Source: Canna indica (taxonomy: Eukaryota > Streptophyta > Magnoliopsida > Zingiberales > Cannaceae). Taken from it: DNA of 64,000 bases. The notes under the pieces are model-generated. The model was not told the DNA's origin, did not search any database, and saw only the letters and a list, made by a program, of their open reading frames with translations. The translations under genes were made by a program, and so were the position numbers. Position 1 is the stretch's first letter; each line of letters opens with the position of its first letter. The DNA lies in the NCBI GenBank assembly GCA_034359265.1, contig CP136890.1, positions 103,255,501 to 103,319,500 of the forward strand. The letters run 5' to 3'. Positions 22,650 through 35,023 of this stretch are shown here, piece by piece.

Positions 22650-25490
22650 ATTATGTAAGATTCATTCATCCATATACTGTCATCCTCTTCTGTTTCTTCA
22701 AACACTTTGGCAATATTTGAAGTAGAACCTATAAAAAAATAAATAAATCAACTAATCATAAAATGAATTAAAAGAACTAATCATAAATGATTGCATAATT
22801 ATCCTTTAAATGTGATAGTAACAGACTAACAGTAGCTAGCCCTTGTTGTTTATGTTAATTGAGACTTGATGATGAATCAATATGAGTAATTATAAGAATT
22901 CACACTTTATTACTAAAATTTGGCTTACCAACATGGATCATCCTTTCTCAGAGATGATAAAGTCTGATCTCATCACGAGATCTCTTCCAAGATATTCATT
23001 GTTGAATTATTGCTCATAAGTTAAATTATTTTAGCCAAAGGATGAGACTATAGTCAAAATATTTTTCCAATGAGAATAATTTTGGCAGCTAGATCTCTAG
23101 AAGAACTACATGCCTTTCTTCGGCTTTATCATCCCTATATCAGCTATAGCAAACTAAGTTAGACATGGTACTAGCTCATTAGTTTAATCATCATTGCTGT
23201 AGGAGAAAAGTTAGACATTGTACTCATTAGTTTAATCATCATTAACATATAAGAGAAAAGTTCAGCTATAGTTTAATAAGAATCACAGTAGTCATCAATA
23301 ATTCACCATATAAGAAGAGAAAAGTTCTACACTGTCAATAATTCACCCAACAATGAATCCCCACCAGCAACTAAGTATCTCAATTGTACACTGTCAAATG
23401 TTAGTCAATAAAGAATAGGCCAAACACTAAGAGGTATAAAGTTTATAAAGCATGAGGTAGACTGGTACACAAAAGCAAAGTTGACAGTGGCATTAATAAG
23501 CATGAGGTATAAAGTTTGGAATATGGCATTAATAAAGCAAAGTTGAACCATTTATTTGGAGAAGCAAAGGAACACTTCATCTATATATCTCAGTTGTGCA
23601 TGTTAATTTGGAGAACCATTTATTTGGAGAAGCAAATGAATTAAAAGAACAAATAAACTAACTATATATACCTTCTTCTTTGAACATACTTGATAACCAA
23701 TTTTGAGTACATATTAATGCTTCCACGGTTTCTGGATGAATACTACGTTGTGGGCTCACCAATCGTCCACCAGTACTAAATGTAGATTCAGAAGCAACCG
23801 TAGATAGGGGAATACTGAATATGTCCCGAGCAATTGCTTGTAAAATAGGAAACTTTGCACCATTTGATTTCCACCAAGTTAAAATGTCACTTCTACTAGT
23901 TCTTGGCAACACATCTTCCTCCAAATATATATCCAAATCATTCCTAGTGCGTTTTCTCTTTTTAGTAAGAAACTCATCATAACCAACACCAAATTGAAGG
24001 TCAGCCTTACTAGAACCAACTACTTGAGAAGATGATCTTACAGGTCTCTCATTTTCAGTTGTCATTCTTGCACTATATTCATCAACCAAGTTTCTTGCAA
24101 TCTTTCTAACTCTTTCAACTTCAAAAAAACTTTCATCGCCGTATAACATGCCATAATAGTATTCAATGAGGTCCATCTTATATCTTGGATCCAATAATGC
24201 TGCAACTCCCATCACACCATGAATCACCTTCCATTATTTCTCAAATTTATAGATCATCTTTGTAGCCATCAAAGAAAATGTTTGATTATCGTCATTGATC
24301 CATTCCTTAAGTGCCATCTTGATCTCACAAACCTTTGGAAAATAAATATTGGCCGTAGAATATTCTCTTCCAGAAAATAACTCTGTGACATCATGAAAAA
24401 TCTTCAGTTTATCACAAACTTCTTTTGCCATTTTCCACTCGTAATCAGATGGCAAATTCTTATACTTCGGTTCACGAGTCTTCAAACGAGTGAAAACATC
24501 TTTATATGGCAATGCAGACACAAGCATCAAGTATGTAGAATTTCATCTTGTTTTTACATCTTGACTTAATTTTCTTGTAACACAAATCTTTAATTGTCGT
24601 GCTGCCTCCTCAAACCTCTCTTGCCTCTTTGGTGTAGCTGTCCAATAAATTACACTCTCCCGTATGTTACTGATAGCAGAGCCAATAATGTCCAAACCAT
24701 CTTTCACAATCAAGTTCAATATATGTGCTCCACATCGCATATGAAAAAACTCGCATATGAAAGCCTATCTTTTAAAAGATGAATCACACCATCATTCACA
24801 GAACAATTATCAACTATAAGTGTAGACAACTTCCTATCAATATTCCATTTTAGAAAACAATCCATTAGAGCATCTGTAATTACCTCTTTAGTGTGAGGGG
24901 CAAGAACATAACAAAACCTAAAACATAAATAAAGACTACATAAATATAAATATGACATATTTTCATAATATAATTTCTTTTGCAATAAATAAAATATACC
25001 TGATTATGTGATTTTGCAATTGCCACTCATCATCAATGTAGTGTGTTGTAACAGCCATGTACCCTTTCATTTGATGATCAGATGTCCACATATCTGTTGT
25101 AATTGCAACTCTCCCCACATTGCTTTCCAAAGCCTCCATTATTTTGTTCTTGTACTCATTATAAATCTTCATGATGTCAGCTCTCAAAGTGTTTCAAGTA
25201 GGTATGTGAAATGAAGGTTGGAGGCTATGTGAATATCTTCTAAAATAAGTGTGATCAACTATAGACATTGGATACTCGTGAATAATTATCATATTGGCAA
25301 GTTCTCTTCTACTCACAGTTTGATCAAAAATATAATTTTGAATCTTTGACTTTCCTTCTACCGTATTCTCATTCCTAGTTAGCACCATTTGCCGAAGATC
25401 TTGTGTCGATCTCTTAGCACATCTTTTATAATGCTCGTGTAAATTTGATGTGCCACTTTTTCCTCCACCGCCTAGATTTTTCTTTGTAAT
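22650..25490 (-). pseudogene. hAT transposase (BED finger, RNase H-like fold, hATC dimerisation domain), broken
   Basis: On the - strand the product runs: partial BED finger (GTSNLHEHYKRC, lacking its CxxC half), ALESNVGRVAITTDMW with the transposase aspartate, an intron at 24918-24999 (GTATAT..TTTTAG), LAPHTKEVITDALMDC, LSTLIVDNCSVND, AHILNLIVKDGL, PYKDVFTRLKTREPKYK, VMGVAALLDPRYKM, and the hATC signature IPLSTVASESTFSTGGR. A splice donor near 23,671 joins in phase to a last exon from 22,728 (STSNIAKVFEETEEDDS). Lesions: a stop near 25,190, a frameshift near 24,740, W-to-stop near 24,541 and a stop near 24,233. It cannot make an active protein, although its termini could still be moved in trans if complete copies exist. 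Confidence 0.88.
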
Positions 25491-25495
25491 TAACA

Positions 25496-27180
25496 TGTAA
25501 GCTTTGGATTCCTGACTATATCCAATCAGAATATACTTAGAGCAATTTTCATCTAGTCTTTGTCTTAACTGATTAGTTTTAAGAACAAAAGCTAGACATC
25601 TAAAATGAGCTACAGAAGGTTTAGTTCCAAAATAAGCTTCATAAGGGGTTTTACATTCTATAGCTGCAGTATAACACCTGTTCAGGATATATACTACAGT
25701 CCTTGAAGCTTCAGCCCAGAAACTCTTTGGTAAAGACTTCTAATTCAGCATACATTTGACCGTTTCCTTCTCTCCACTATTCCATTCTGCTATGGAGTAT
25801 ATGGTGCAGTGAGCTGTCGATTAATGTAGTTTTCTTTGCAAAAACTAGCAAAATTATCTGACATGAATTATCCTCCTCTATCAGTCCTGAGACATTTAAT
25901 TTTACATCTGCAGTCTATTTCAATTTGTTGCTTTAGTTCTCTAAATTTGAGCAACACATCACTTTTCTGTTTAAGAAAGATGATCCATGTATATCTGCTA
26001 TAATCATTTACAAACAAGGCAAAATACCTGAGGCCACTAAGGGAATTGATTTGCATAGGTCCACATATATCAGCATGCAGAATTTTAAAGGATGATCAAC
26101 TCAAAAAGTTGACTTCTTGGGAAAGACAACACGATGCATTTTTCCATACACACAGCTTCCCCAAATCTGATTAAGTCTTCCTTTAATACCAGTCAAACCT
26201 TCTACCATCGAATTATCTTCAATACTTCAATGTACTTGAGATATTCTGAATTGAGATGACCATACCTGCAGTGCAAGAGAAGGTCTGGATCTGCAATTGT
26301 TGCCTTGAGTATGCAATTCATGTTTTGAGCATTGAACTCAAACAGATTGTTCCTTGCAGCAGAAATCTTCATCACTTCACTCTTCTTTATTTTTATCAGT
26401 GTGTATCTTCTTCAAAGATCAAACACATATCCTGCTCTCATTAATTGTCCGACGCTTAAGAGATTAGACTCAAGCTCAGGTACAAAGAGAACATCTTGAT
26501 AATCTTCCCTTGGCTTTTATCAACATATATATCTCCTTTTCCTCTGACTTTCTTCAAAGAACCATCTCCAAATTTAACAACAGCAGAATAACTTCGATTC
26601 AGATTAATGAAACACTCCTCATTTGAAGTCATGTGGTTACTACAACTAAGGTTCAAAATCTCGGTCGGTACGGTACGATAAGTCCGGTATTTACCGATTT
26701 TTTAGGTTTCCGGTATACGATATACCCGGTATTTGAAAAAACCGGGTATATTGTGTATACCGGGCGGTATATGGCGGTATACCGCCCGGTATGGGCGGTA
26801 TATGGCTCATACCACCCGGTATGGGCGATACCGGGCGGTATGTCACGAAAAAAAAAAAAAAAACGGTCGGTATGCATTTTCATACCGGTCCGTACCGTGT
26901 GTCGGTACGGTACGGTACCGGTATATACCGGTACCGGCCGGTGACGGAAACCGGTACCGGCCGGTGACGGAAACCGGTACCGGTACCGTGATTTTAAACC
27001 ATGACTACAACCACTATCAACAAACCAATTCTGACTTTTAATTGTATTTAGACTGGCTAATAGAACATCTTCATCTTCAGACTCCTCTTCCTCAGCAATT
27101 TTGGCATGATTAATATGTTCTGCCTTTAGCCGACAAAATCTTTCAATGTGGCCCAAACCTCTTGCAATATAGAGTTTCAT
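25496..27180 (-). pseudogene. Ty1/copia gag-pol fragment (zinc knuckle, protease, integrase)
   Basis: The - strand order is a degenerate zinc-knuckle remnant (LGHIERFCRLK) near 27,150, the protease site region WFVDSGCS (27,010-27,040) and its continuation NHMTSNEECFINLNRS (26,600), a GAG-pre-integrase block (VEGLTGIKGRLNQIWG, ~26,170) and the integrase core (YFALFVNDYSRYTWIIF at ~26,000, LRTDRGG, then TAPYTPQQNG in a broken frame near 25,800). It continues to GYSQESKAY at ~25,500, where it ends against the hAT fragment. There are multiple frameshifts and stops. No LTRs are seen on either side, so only the middle survives. Confidence 0.85.
26647..27003. mobile_element. hAT-type MITE with CCGGTACC arrays, copy 1 (357 bp), inside the copia protease
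   Basis: The termini are TAAGGTTCAAAATCTCGG (left) and CATGGTTTAAAATCACGG (reverse complement of right), flanked by a perfect 8-bp duplication ACTACAAC (26639-26646, 27004-27011). Removing it rejoins the copia protease frame, placing DSGCS next to the following N-H-M-T codons. The inside is almost entirely GGTACCGG / ATACCGGG / CGGTATA words around a short poly(A) core. The Arg/Tyr-rich frames here are not genes. Confidence 0.93.
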
Positions 27181-27184
27181 ACCA

Positions 27185-28600
27185 ATCCACCAGTGAAACT
27201 GGTCACTGGTGAGCTTGTCCTATGGAAGTTGATATTCTTTTTGTTAATAGTTCCTGGTGGACTTGTCCTATATTACACTTTAAGAAACAAGACTAGATTT
27301 AATGAATGTAATATTGTAGTACTATTGTCGCACATCATTTATGTCGAAGTCATCTTCTATTTGTTTATATATAGTTTCATGATTTGAATATGCAGACCAT
27401 TAGATTCCTCCTTCAGGTCCATGCAAATAAAATGATTGGTCAACTGAGTCCAGGGGCGGTGAGGTCTTGCTTGTGCTGGGTGAGAGGAGAGTGAGGTCTC
27501 CTGCTCCGTTGTCTCGCCTGGAGCAATAGGCTGTTCCTTCTGGCCTATGGTGGATAGGTTGGAAGGTGATGGCTGCTGTTGGGGGCCGCTTGAACCTGAT
27601 AAAAGGAGAAGAGTAGTATAGCCTAGACGGGGAGGTGAAGAAGAGGATGAAAGGAGAGAGATAAGGAACTTGAGTGCCAATTAATTGATGCCCCTTTCAT
27701 TGCTGATGTTAATGATGGTAAGGAACATAAGTGATTATCATGAGATAACAAGCTTTATCAAGAAACAACAATGTGTTTATCCTAATGATGAGATAAAGGT
27801 GCAGCTTATATGAAGTGTTTATCCAAATGATGAGATGCATCATTTTGACTTATTCAATGTTGATCACCACCTTCTAAGGATGTGCATCTTATTAAATATG
27901 AATTAATAGTATAACAAGACAGTTGAAAATAAATTATAGGTTGGAAAACTAAAAATAATGTGATATGGACAATAGAAGGCATTGTAATAAAAGGCCAAAT
28001 AATTTTTTTCTTTTCATCTCTTCAAAATAAGAAAAATCACCCAATGTTTCATGAATCATGGAACCTGCACTCTGGAATAGTAATTATTTAAAAAAGGTGT
28101 TGGCCTGTTTGCAATTAAGCTAACAATATTGTTGAAACTAGAATTTGATTGGTTGAATAATGCATCATAGGTAATAAAACCTGGAAAAATCAAAAACCAA
28201 ATGTGACTATCCCGAGCAAAAAAGTACCAAGCTTGTGTTTACCATGCTTCTATTGGTATATGGATGAACCAAACATAAGACCTAAAGATTATACATGGTA
28301 TATGGATTACCATGCTCTAAGCAGATAACATAAATTTGTAGCATACATGAACATATAAGATCATGGTGTATGTGTAATGCTTCCAGTAACTAGTAAAAGC
28401 CATAAAGGAGATATACTTGGAATGGGTAGTTCTTGAATTCAATTGATCCTTGTGAATCTAGGGGTAGTTTAACTTGTGAAATCTTCAGCCACGGTTTCTG
28501 GTCGAATGTTCTAGATATTTCCGATGTTGGACTCCTCAATTGAACGAATCCATATATATATAGCCTCTTCTTGATGAACCAAGCGAACCACCTCGGCCTT
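27185..28600. other. Unclassified intergenic sequence
   Basis: No supported gene. A 107-codon frame on the - strand (27357-27680) is low-complexity (Ser, Pro, Gln) and unrecognised. The rest is AT-rich without terminal repeats. Confidence 0.4.
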
Positions 28601-28624
28601 CACCAATTATATCTAATGCTATTG

Positions 28625-29170
28625 AGTTCGAGAGCCAACTAGAAGACACGGACAGTCAAGCTCTTGAGAGGGACATGATCTTTGCTCCCTTGGACTCTCA
28701 ACGAGTTCGACAAGTAAGACGACGATCCACGTCCGACTCTCCATCTTCACAACCAAAGGGAGAGAAGAAGGCACCTTCACCTTCAAAGGCAAAGGCAAAG
28801 GCAAACGACCAATTGATCATCTGGACGCGATTGTAGAAGCGGAAGAGGACTAAGAAAACGAGCCCTTGGTTCATAGCAATAGCAGCACAGAAGACGGAGG
28901 AGATGATAATGATGATGGAGCTGGGGGAGAAGAGACCGTCGTACCATCAACACCGGCACCTACCGATCTGTGGACGAATGAGCAATACTTTGACCACACC
29001 ACCTAAGATCAGGATCACGGTGCTAGAACCGGACGAACAACTCGGGTGTACGAGAAGAGAGGCCGGCGTCGAGGAGGTGGACCAACAGCTTTGCAAGATT
29101 ACCACCACAATATGATGAGTAGCTTGCAAGAAGTTTCTGAATCAACCTACTCTGTATACCTACTCAACTG
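28625..29170 (+). pseudogene. Possible hAT/BED transposase C-terminal tail remnant
   Basis: In one + frame, broken by stops, the sequence reads KGKGKRPIDHLDAIVEAEED, GGDDNDDGAGGETVVPS, NEQYFDHTT, DQDHGARTGRTTRVYEKRG and LQDYHHNMMSSL. Acidic stretches followed by a TQDxDHG-like motif and a Tyr/His/Gly-rich tail recall the C terminus of some plant BED-finger hAT-derived proteins. No catalytic part is present. The identification is from memory of the tail pattern only. Confidence 0.3.
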
Positions 29171-29438
29171 ATGATACAAGGACTAGTTCTTGGACTGTCA
29201 ACAAAGAAACACCGATGGGTATGTGGTATAACGGATACAAGGCACGATGACATGAGATCATTTTCAGATATTGGCATTAGAGACTTACGGTGTTGACCTT
29301 AGTTGTATATGTCCCCAAGATATATACGAGTACGATGGACGTCATTCGTCCGCATTTTAAACATTGTATTCATGTACTTGACATTTGAATCTTAAATTTA
29401 AGTATTTCTTGATCAATTATGTGTTATTGGAGTTATTT

Positions 29439-29563
29439 TGTTACGTCTGCGTGTATAGGCCCTCGTTTGAGGACGATTTGAAGGGGTAGGATCACCTATC
29501 CTGTGTTGATTCCAGAATGGGTGGAAAGGAAAGATGGGAGAGAGAGAGAGGGTGGAAGGGAAA

Positions 29564-29622
<59 letters not shown>

Positions 29623-29976
29623 AGATCAAATTCAACTTGTCATTTCATTCTTTTCCGTAGGTATTTATAAGGCACAATAGTGTCACAATTCTAGCCAACT
29701 AAGTGCTTGGAATTTGTTACATGGGTAATAGAAGAGAGTTAAATAGATGATGTTTTCCAAAGAGAATTAAATGCATGATGTTTCCCCATATCTCATACTT
29801 CCCAAGCATTTTAATGGTTGAAGTGTTTGGTTTGGTTTTTGCCTCTTCTTTGATAGTAGAGTCCCCAGCGAGGTGCATCTAATGAGTGGTTGGTTTGACT
29901 TGCTGATGTGGCTGAGAAATGTTGACTTGATGATGATGTGGCTGGGGTATGCGGTTGACCAATTGCATCTCTATCA
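29439..29976 (-). repeat. 3' LTR of the gypsy element (538 bp)
   Basis: On the - strand it begins TGATAGAGATGC and ends CGTAACA. It matches the two parts of the other LTR closely (shared GGCCCTCGTTTGAGGACGAT, CACAATAGTGTCACAATTC and GTAGAGTCCCC). It carries an expanded (GA)n run at 29567-29616 that is much shorter in the other LTR. Confidence 0.92.
29567..29616. repeat. (GA)25 microsatellite in the 3' LTR
   Basis: Uninterrupted GA units. The same site in the sister LTR is where the LINE inserted. Confidence 0.95.
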
Positions 29977-32900
29977 ATTCCTTCCCCTTGAGAATGCTGC
30001 TTGTCCTCAAGCAGGAAGTGAGGAAAAGCTTGCTGGAAAGGAGCGGCTTCCCAAGTGGCCTCTGAAGAAGGTTGACCCTTCCAATGAACCAAGTATTGTT
30101 TGGTGCCCTCTGATGTGCGTGAGGAGAGGATGGCATATGGCTCAAGCAATTCTAAATTTTGATGGGAAGGGGGCAGGATTGGTGGCGAAAGAGGGGGAGA
30201 ACCATGATATCTTTTAAGTAGTGAGACATGGAATACATTGTGAATTTTTACTTCTTTCGGAAGTTCCAGCTCATAGGCGACTGTGCCGACTTTGCGTATG
30301 ATGCGAAACGGACCGTAGAACCTCGAAGAGAGTTTTTGGGAAGTTCTTTTGGCGAGGGAGAGCTGGCGGTAAGGGTGTAGCTTGAGAAGTACCCAATCAT
30401 CGATCTTGAATTGAAGGTCACGGTGGCGACGATCATATTGCTGCTTCATGAAGTTTTGGGATTGAAATAGGCGGCTACGGATGAGGTGGAGCTGCTGGTC
30501 ACGCTCCTGAAGGAGCTGGTCAATAGACTCAAGGTGAGTTGTCCCGGCCGAGTAGGGGATGAGACGGGGCGGAGGTCGTCCATAAACGACTTCAAATGGA
30601 GTGCAGCGAAGGGCGGAGTGGTACGCCGTATTGTAGCAATATTCAACCCACGGTAGCCATTTGTACCAAAGTTTGGGCCGGTCACTTGTGAATCAACGGA
30701 GGTACATTTCAAGGCTCCGATTGACCACCTCTGTTTGACCGTCGGCTTGAGGATGATATGCTGACGTAAAGTTGAGGCGTGTGCCACAAAGGGAGAAGAG
30801 TTCTCGCCAAAATTTGCTAGTAAAAGTGGCGTCCTGGTCGGAGACGATTGATTCGGGGAGGCCATGGAGGCGGACGATGTGGTCGAAGAAAAGACGAGCC
30901 ACATATGTAGCAGTAAAGGGATGGGTGAGAGCAATGAAGTGACCTGATTTGGAGAGGCGGTCAACAATGACGAGGATGACGGTTTTGCCATTTGATGGTG
31001 GCAGACCTTCAACGAAGTCCATGGAGAGATTGGCCCAGACTTGTTGCGGCACCGGTAATGGTTGAAGAAGACCCGCTGGTTGTAGAGTCTCTGTTTTATT
31101 TTTTTGACAAGTGGTGCATGCTTGAACAAATGTGCGTACATCATGTCGCATGTTCGCCCAAAAGAACTCTGTTTTGAGGCGTTGGAGTGATCGTTGGTAG
31201 CCTTCGTGTGTGACCTGATGAGAAACCTGCAGAATTTGGTGCCGGAGAGGCGAGTTTGGGGGTAAACATGCGGTTTTTGAAGTAGATGGAGAAGGTTGCG
31301 GCATGCTGAGGATGTTTGTCAGGAGTTGATGTAGGCCGTTGAAGTTTCGTAGTTCTTCTTTGATTTGAGAGAGAAAAGAAGGTTGAGGCACTGAGAGAGC
31401 TAAGAGTGAACCTCCTGATTGGGAGCGACGAGAGAGTGCATTTGCAGCAGCATTGGATTTGCCCGCCTTGTATTCAATGCTGAAATGGAATGGAAGGAGT
31501 TTAGAAACCCAGCGATGTTGTGGATTGGTGGTAAGTCGCTGTTCCAGCAAATACTTAAGGCTGTAGTGATCAGTGCGAATGATAAAAGGTCTGCCCCAGA
31601 GATAGGAAGACCAATGCTTGATTGCTTTAGCAAGGCCGATCAGTTCTTTCTCGTAGGCTGCAAGCTGTTTCATTTTTGAAGGAAACGGACGGCTGAAATA
31701 GACGATCGGGTGGCTGTTTTGGTGGAGGACAGCACCTATGCCTTGGCTGGAAGCATCACATTCAATAATGAATGACTTGGAGAAGTCTGGTAGGGCCAGC
31801 GTTGGAGCCGAAGTAAGAGCAGTTTTGAGCAAGTTGAAAGAGGAGAGAGCAGCGTCCGTCCAATTAAAACTGTTTTTCCGTAGCATGTGGTGAGAGGGGC
31901 AGCAATCGTGCCGTAGTTCCGGATAAATTTCCGGTAGTAGCCGGTGAGGCCAAGGAAACTCCGCAGTTCTATTGGGGAAGAGGGTTGCGGCCATGAGGCG
32001 ACAACGGTGACCTTGTCGGGATCGGTGCTTACTCCTTTATGGGAAATGACATGGCCCAAGTAGGAGAAAGAAGGTAAGATGAAGGAACACTTGGTATCTT
32101 TCAGAAAGAGGTGATGTTTGCGCAATGTGGCGAACACGGCTGCCAAATGTTGGAGGTGTTCCTCCATGGAAGTGCTGTACACCAAAATATCATCAAAGAA
32201 AACAAGTACAAACTTCCAAAGCATGGGGCTGAATACCTCGTTCATGAGTGATTGGAAGGTTGATGGTGCATTGGCGAGGCCGAACGGCATGACTAGGAAC
32301 TCAAAATGCCCATGATGGGTGCGGAAGGCTGTCTTCTCAATGTCGAGAGTATGCATGCGAATTTGATGATAACCCGAGCGGAGGTCGAGTTTTGAGAAGA
32401 TGCATGCCCCATGGAGTTCATCGAGTAACTCATCAATGTGGGGAATAGGATATTTGTCTTTGACTGTTACCGCATTTAGTGCTCGGTAGTCGACACAAAA
32501 ATGCCAAAGTCTCGTCCTTTTTCTTGACAAGAAGCACAGGAGCTGAAAATGGAGATTGACTAAGACGAATGATACCTTTTCGTAGCATCTCCGTACATTG
32601 ACGCTCCAACTCAGCATTTTGGTGATAGGGGTAACGATATGGTCGAACGGAGATCGGGGCCGTGTTGGGCAGCAACCGGATGCGATGGTCGGCTGGACGG
32701 AGAGGCGGCAGACCATGAGGTTCCTGGAAGATATATGCGAAGTGTTGCAATAATTGTTGTAGGTCTGGTTGATGAACTAGGGCAGAAGTAAGAAGTGATG
32801 ATTTAGAGTTTTGGTCACGGTGTAGCCCGTTTAAGAGGACTTTGCGGTGCTGCTGGAAGAAGGAGACTGTAAGTTGTGCAAAATCCCAAACGACGGGGCC

Positions 32901-33221
32901 CAAGGTGCGGAGCCATTGGACACCGAGAATGGCGTCAAAGCCGCTTAATGGAAGAACAAAGAAATCAGCCGTAATGACTTCGGTGTCGATTTGCATTTTG
33001 ACAGCGCTGCACTGGCCGGTGCTGTGAAGACGATCGCCATTAGCAACGACCATTGAAAGGCTGCTACAAGGAGTGATAGGAAGCCGCAATTGATCGACGA
33101 CGGAAGCGGAGATGAAGTTGTGGGTGCTTCCCGAATCCAGGAGGATGCGAACAGGAAGGCCATCCACTGTGCCCGCAAGCTGCATAGTGCGGGGATTGGG
33201 GGTGCCTTCAAGGGCCATCAA
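29811..33221 (-). pseudogene. gypsy pol: protease, reverse transcriptase, RNase H, integrase, chromodomain
   Basis: On the - strand: aspartic protease LLDSGSTHNFIS near 33,140; RT with [36 protein letters not shown] and the catalytic FFDDILVYS near 32,200; RNase H with [20 protein letters not shown] and IRTDH; integrase HHCC region ending TCQKNK, then MDFVEGLP, IVSDQDATF and AYHPQADGQTEVVNR; and a chromodomain with YLVHWKGQ and EATWE near 29,970. Breaks: a frameshift near 32,515 between the protease/RT start and the RT body, a compensating shift near 31,890 before RNase H, and a TGA at 30,693-30,695 within the integrase. The protein is not produced intact. Confidence 0.9.
29977..29990 (-). 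other. Polypurine tract of the gypsy element
   Basis: On the - strand AAGGGGAAGGAAT lies directly before the 3' LTR start TGATAG. Confidence 0.8.
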
Positions 33222-33271
33222 AGAGATGGCCGGTGGGTCAGCATCATCGGCGGCGAGATCGTTGGCCTCTT

Positions 33272-33834
33272 CTAGTGCATTGGGGGCTCATCCAGTGTCA
33301 CCTCTAAGATATAAAGGTGGCTGCATTTGTGTTCGGGTGACCAAAGCTCGTCATAGTGGAAACATAGCCCGGCTGCTCGTCTAGATGTTGTTTCCCGGTT
33401 GGACAGCCGGCGAATAGCTGGTTGGTGATTACCGACAGGAACACCTGGGGATGTGTGGTTGCTAGATCTCGATGTTGGAAGCGGCGGGCGCCCGAGAAGA
33501 AGGGGCAGGCGGTGTGTACGAGCTGGGAATGCGGGCGGGTGTGAAGTGCGGGCGGGTGTGAAGTGCGAGCAAAGGATGCCTGATCCGGTTCTTGGTTCCA
33601 AGCTGCTTGTTCGTAAAGACGAGCAAGTTTCATGGCCTCGGAGAGATCCATGGGGTTCAAGGCGGAGACCATTACCCATGGTTTAAAATCTCGGTACCGG
33701 TACCGGTTTTGGTCACCGGCCGGTACCGGTACCGGTTTTGGTCACCGGCCGGTACCGGTATATACCGGTACCATACCGTACCGTACCGACACACGGTACG
33801 GACCGGTATGAAAATGCATACCGGCCGGGTTTTA

Positions 33835-33865
<31 letters not shown>

Positions 33866-34764
33866 TTCCGTGACATACCACCATATACCGCCCATACCGG
33901 GCGGTATACCGCCATATACCGCCCATACCGGCCCGGTATACACAATATACCCGGTTTTTTCAAATACCGGGTATATCGTATACCGGAAACCTAAAAAACC
34001 GGTAAATACCGGACTTACCGTACCGTACCGACCGAGATTTTAAACTATACCATTACCCTTAGGTTGCATTGGAGTCCGCGGAGGAACAATTCCACCTCCT
34101 GAGTTGGTGTGAGTAGGCCGGCACGGGAGATGAGCATTTGAAATTGTCGTTGATAGGCGTTGACAGATCTATTTTGATGGAGGCTGGCAAGCTCCCCAAG
34201 TTTGTTTCCTCGATTGGGAGGCCCAAACCTTATGTGGCAGTGTTCTTGGAAGTCAAGCCACGTGATGCGAGGGAAGTCGATCATGAGTTTGAGTACCCAA
34301 AATTGGGCGTCCTCCGTCATGTGGTAGGCCGCAATATCCACCTTTGAGTCGTCGCGAATTCGGTTGAGGCGAAAGAAATGCTCACAACGAGCTAGCCAAG
34401 GTAGAGGGTCCTCGAAACCGTCATAGCATGGAAAATCAAAGCGAAGATTGCGGTGTTGAATCGCACCTCCACCACTAGTATCTTCCCACTGATTGTTAAT
34501 CACGGGGCTGTTGGGATGTCGTCCGAGAAGGCTGTTGCCTTCGGGTGCAACAGAGGGACCTTCTCTTGGTGGAAGATTGTTGGTGTTGCCTCCTTCGATG
34601 CATGGAAAGGATCGCAGCGCCTCAACTTCTTTTGAGAGTGCTGTGATTTGTAGCATCATTTTCTCTTGTTCAGCTTCCTGTCGTATTTGTGATTCAGTCA
34701 CACCCTTGAGGATTTCCAGCACTTGGTTTTGGAAGTTTTCCCCCATTGGTGGCTCTGATACCAA
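33272..34764 (-). pseudogene. gypsy gag, interrupted by a hAT MITE
   Basis: The first part (34764 down to 34050) begins MVSEPPMGENFQNQVLEIL and holds the retrotransposon gag core (FPCYDGFEDPLPWLARCEHFF, FQEHCHIRFGPPNRGNKLGEL, AYQRQFQ, EVELFLRGLQCNLR). The frame then runs into a MITE and resumes at 33,676 with MVSALNPMDLSEAMKLARLYEQA. Further on, a frameshift is needed to reach the CCHC-like remnant RRAAGLCFHYDELWSPEHKC near 33,350. Gag forms the intracellular particle. Here it is broken by both the insertion and the shift. Confidence 0.85.
33677..34049. mobile_element. hAT-type MITE with CCGGTACC arrays, copy 2 (373 bp), inside gypsy gag
   Basis: Same family as the copy at 26,647. The termini are CATGGTTTAAAATCTCGG (left) and TATAGTTTAAAATCTCGG (reverse complement of right), flanked by a perfect 8-bp duplication CCATTACC (33669-33676, 34050-34057). 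The core has a (TTA)n run at about 33836-33866. Excising it in silico brings the two gag parts together. Confidence 0.93.
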
Positions 34765-34765
34765 T
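34750..34765 (-). other. Primer-binding site (initiator tRNA-Met) of the gypsy element
   Basis: On the - strand TTGGTATCAGAGCC lies directly inside the 5' LTR end. It is complementary to the 3' end of initiator tRNA-Met, the usual primer for plant LTR elements. Confidence 0.85.
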
Positions 34766-34766
34766 T

Positions 34767-34883
34767 TGTTACGTCTGCGCGTATAGGCCCTCGTTTGAGG
34801 ACGATTTGAAGGGGCAGGATCACCTCCTCTGTTGATTCCAGAATGGGTGGAAGGAAAAGATGAGAGAGAGAGAGAGAGAGAGA
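34767..34883 (-). repeat. 5' LTR of the gypsy element, inner part
   Basis: Matches the corresponding end of the 29,439 LTR up to the GA run, where the LINE interrupts it. The remaining LTR part resumes at 41,104. Confidence 0.9.
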
Positions 34884-35023
34884 TTTTTTTTTTGTAAAAG
34901 AAGCAATTGTATTAATTCATGAGATAGAATTGAATACAATAAGGGGGAGGAGAGAAACAGTTAAAAACAACAAGACAGAGACAAAACTCATGGAGAACTA
35001 AGGTAGAACCAAAGAGGAAAAAA

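Larger units (their letters stand above)
21791..25495 (-). mobile_element. hAT transposon, once autonomous, 5' end lost
   Basis: The 3' terminus on the - strand corresponds to the + strand sequence AGGGTTGGCAACGG near 21793, a hAT-type terminus. It is followed inward by an array of GGATAC / GCATCCGC / ATATCCG words (21805-21970). The transposase gene lies at 22.65-25.49 kb. On the other side the BED-finger frame stops abruptly near 25,490, where copia integrase sequence begins, so the 5' terminus and any target duplication are missing. Confidence 0.75.

Noticed and set aside
26653..27180. Apparent 175-aa protein rich in Arg, Tyr, Pro and Thr
   Set aside because: It is read through the CCGGTACC MITE and its copia flank; the repeats generate the open frame.
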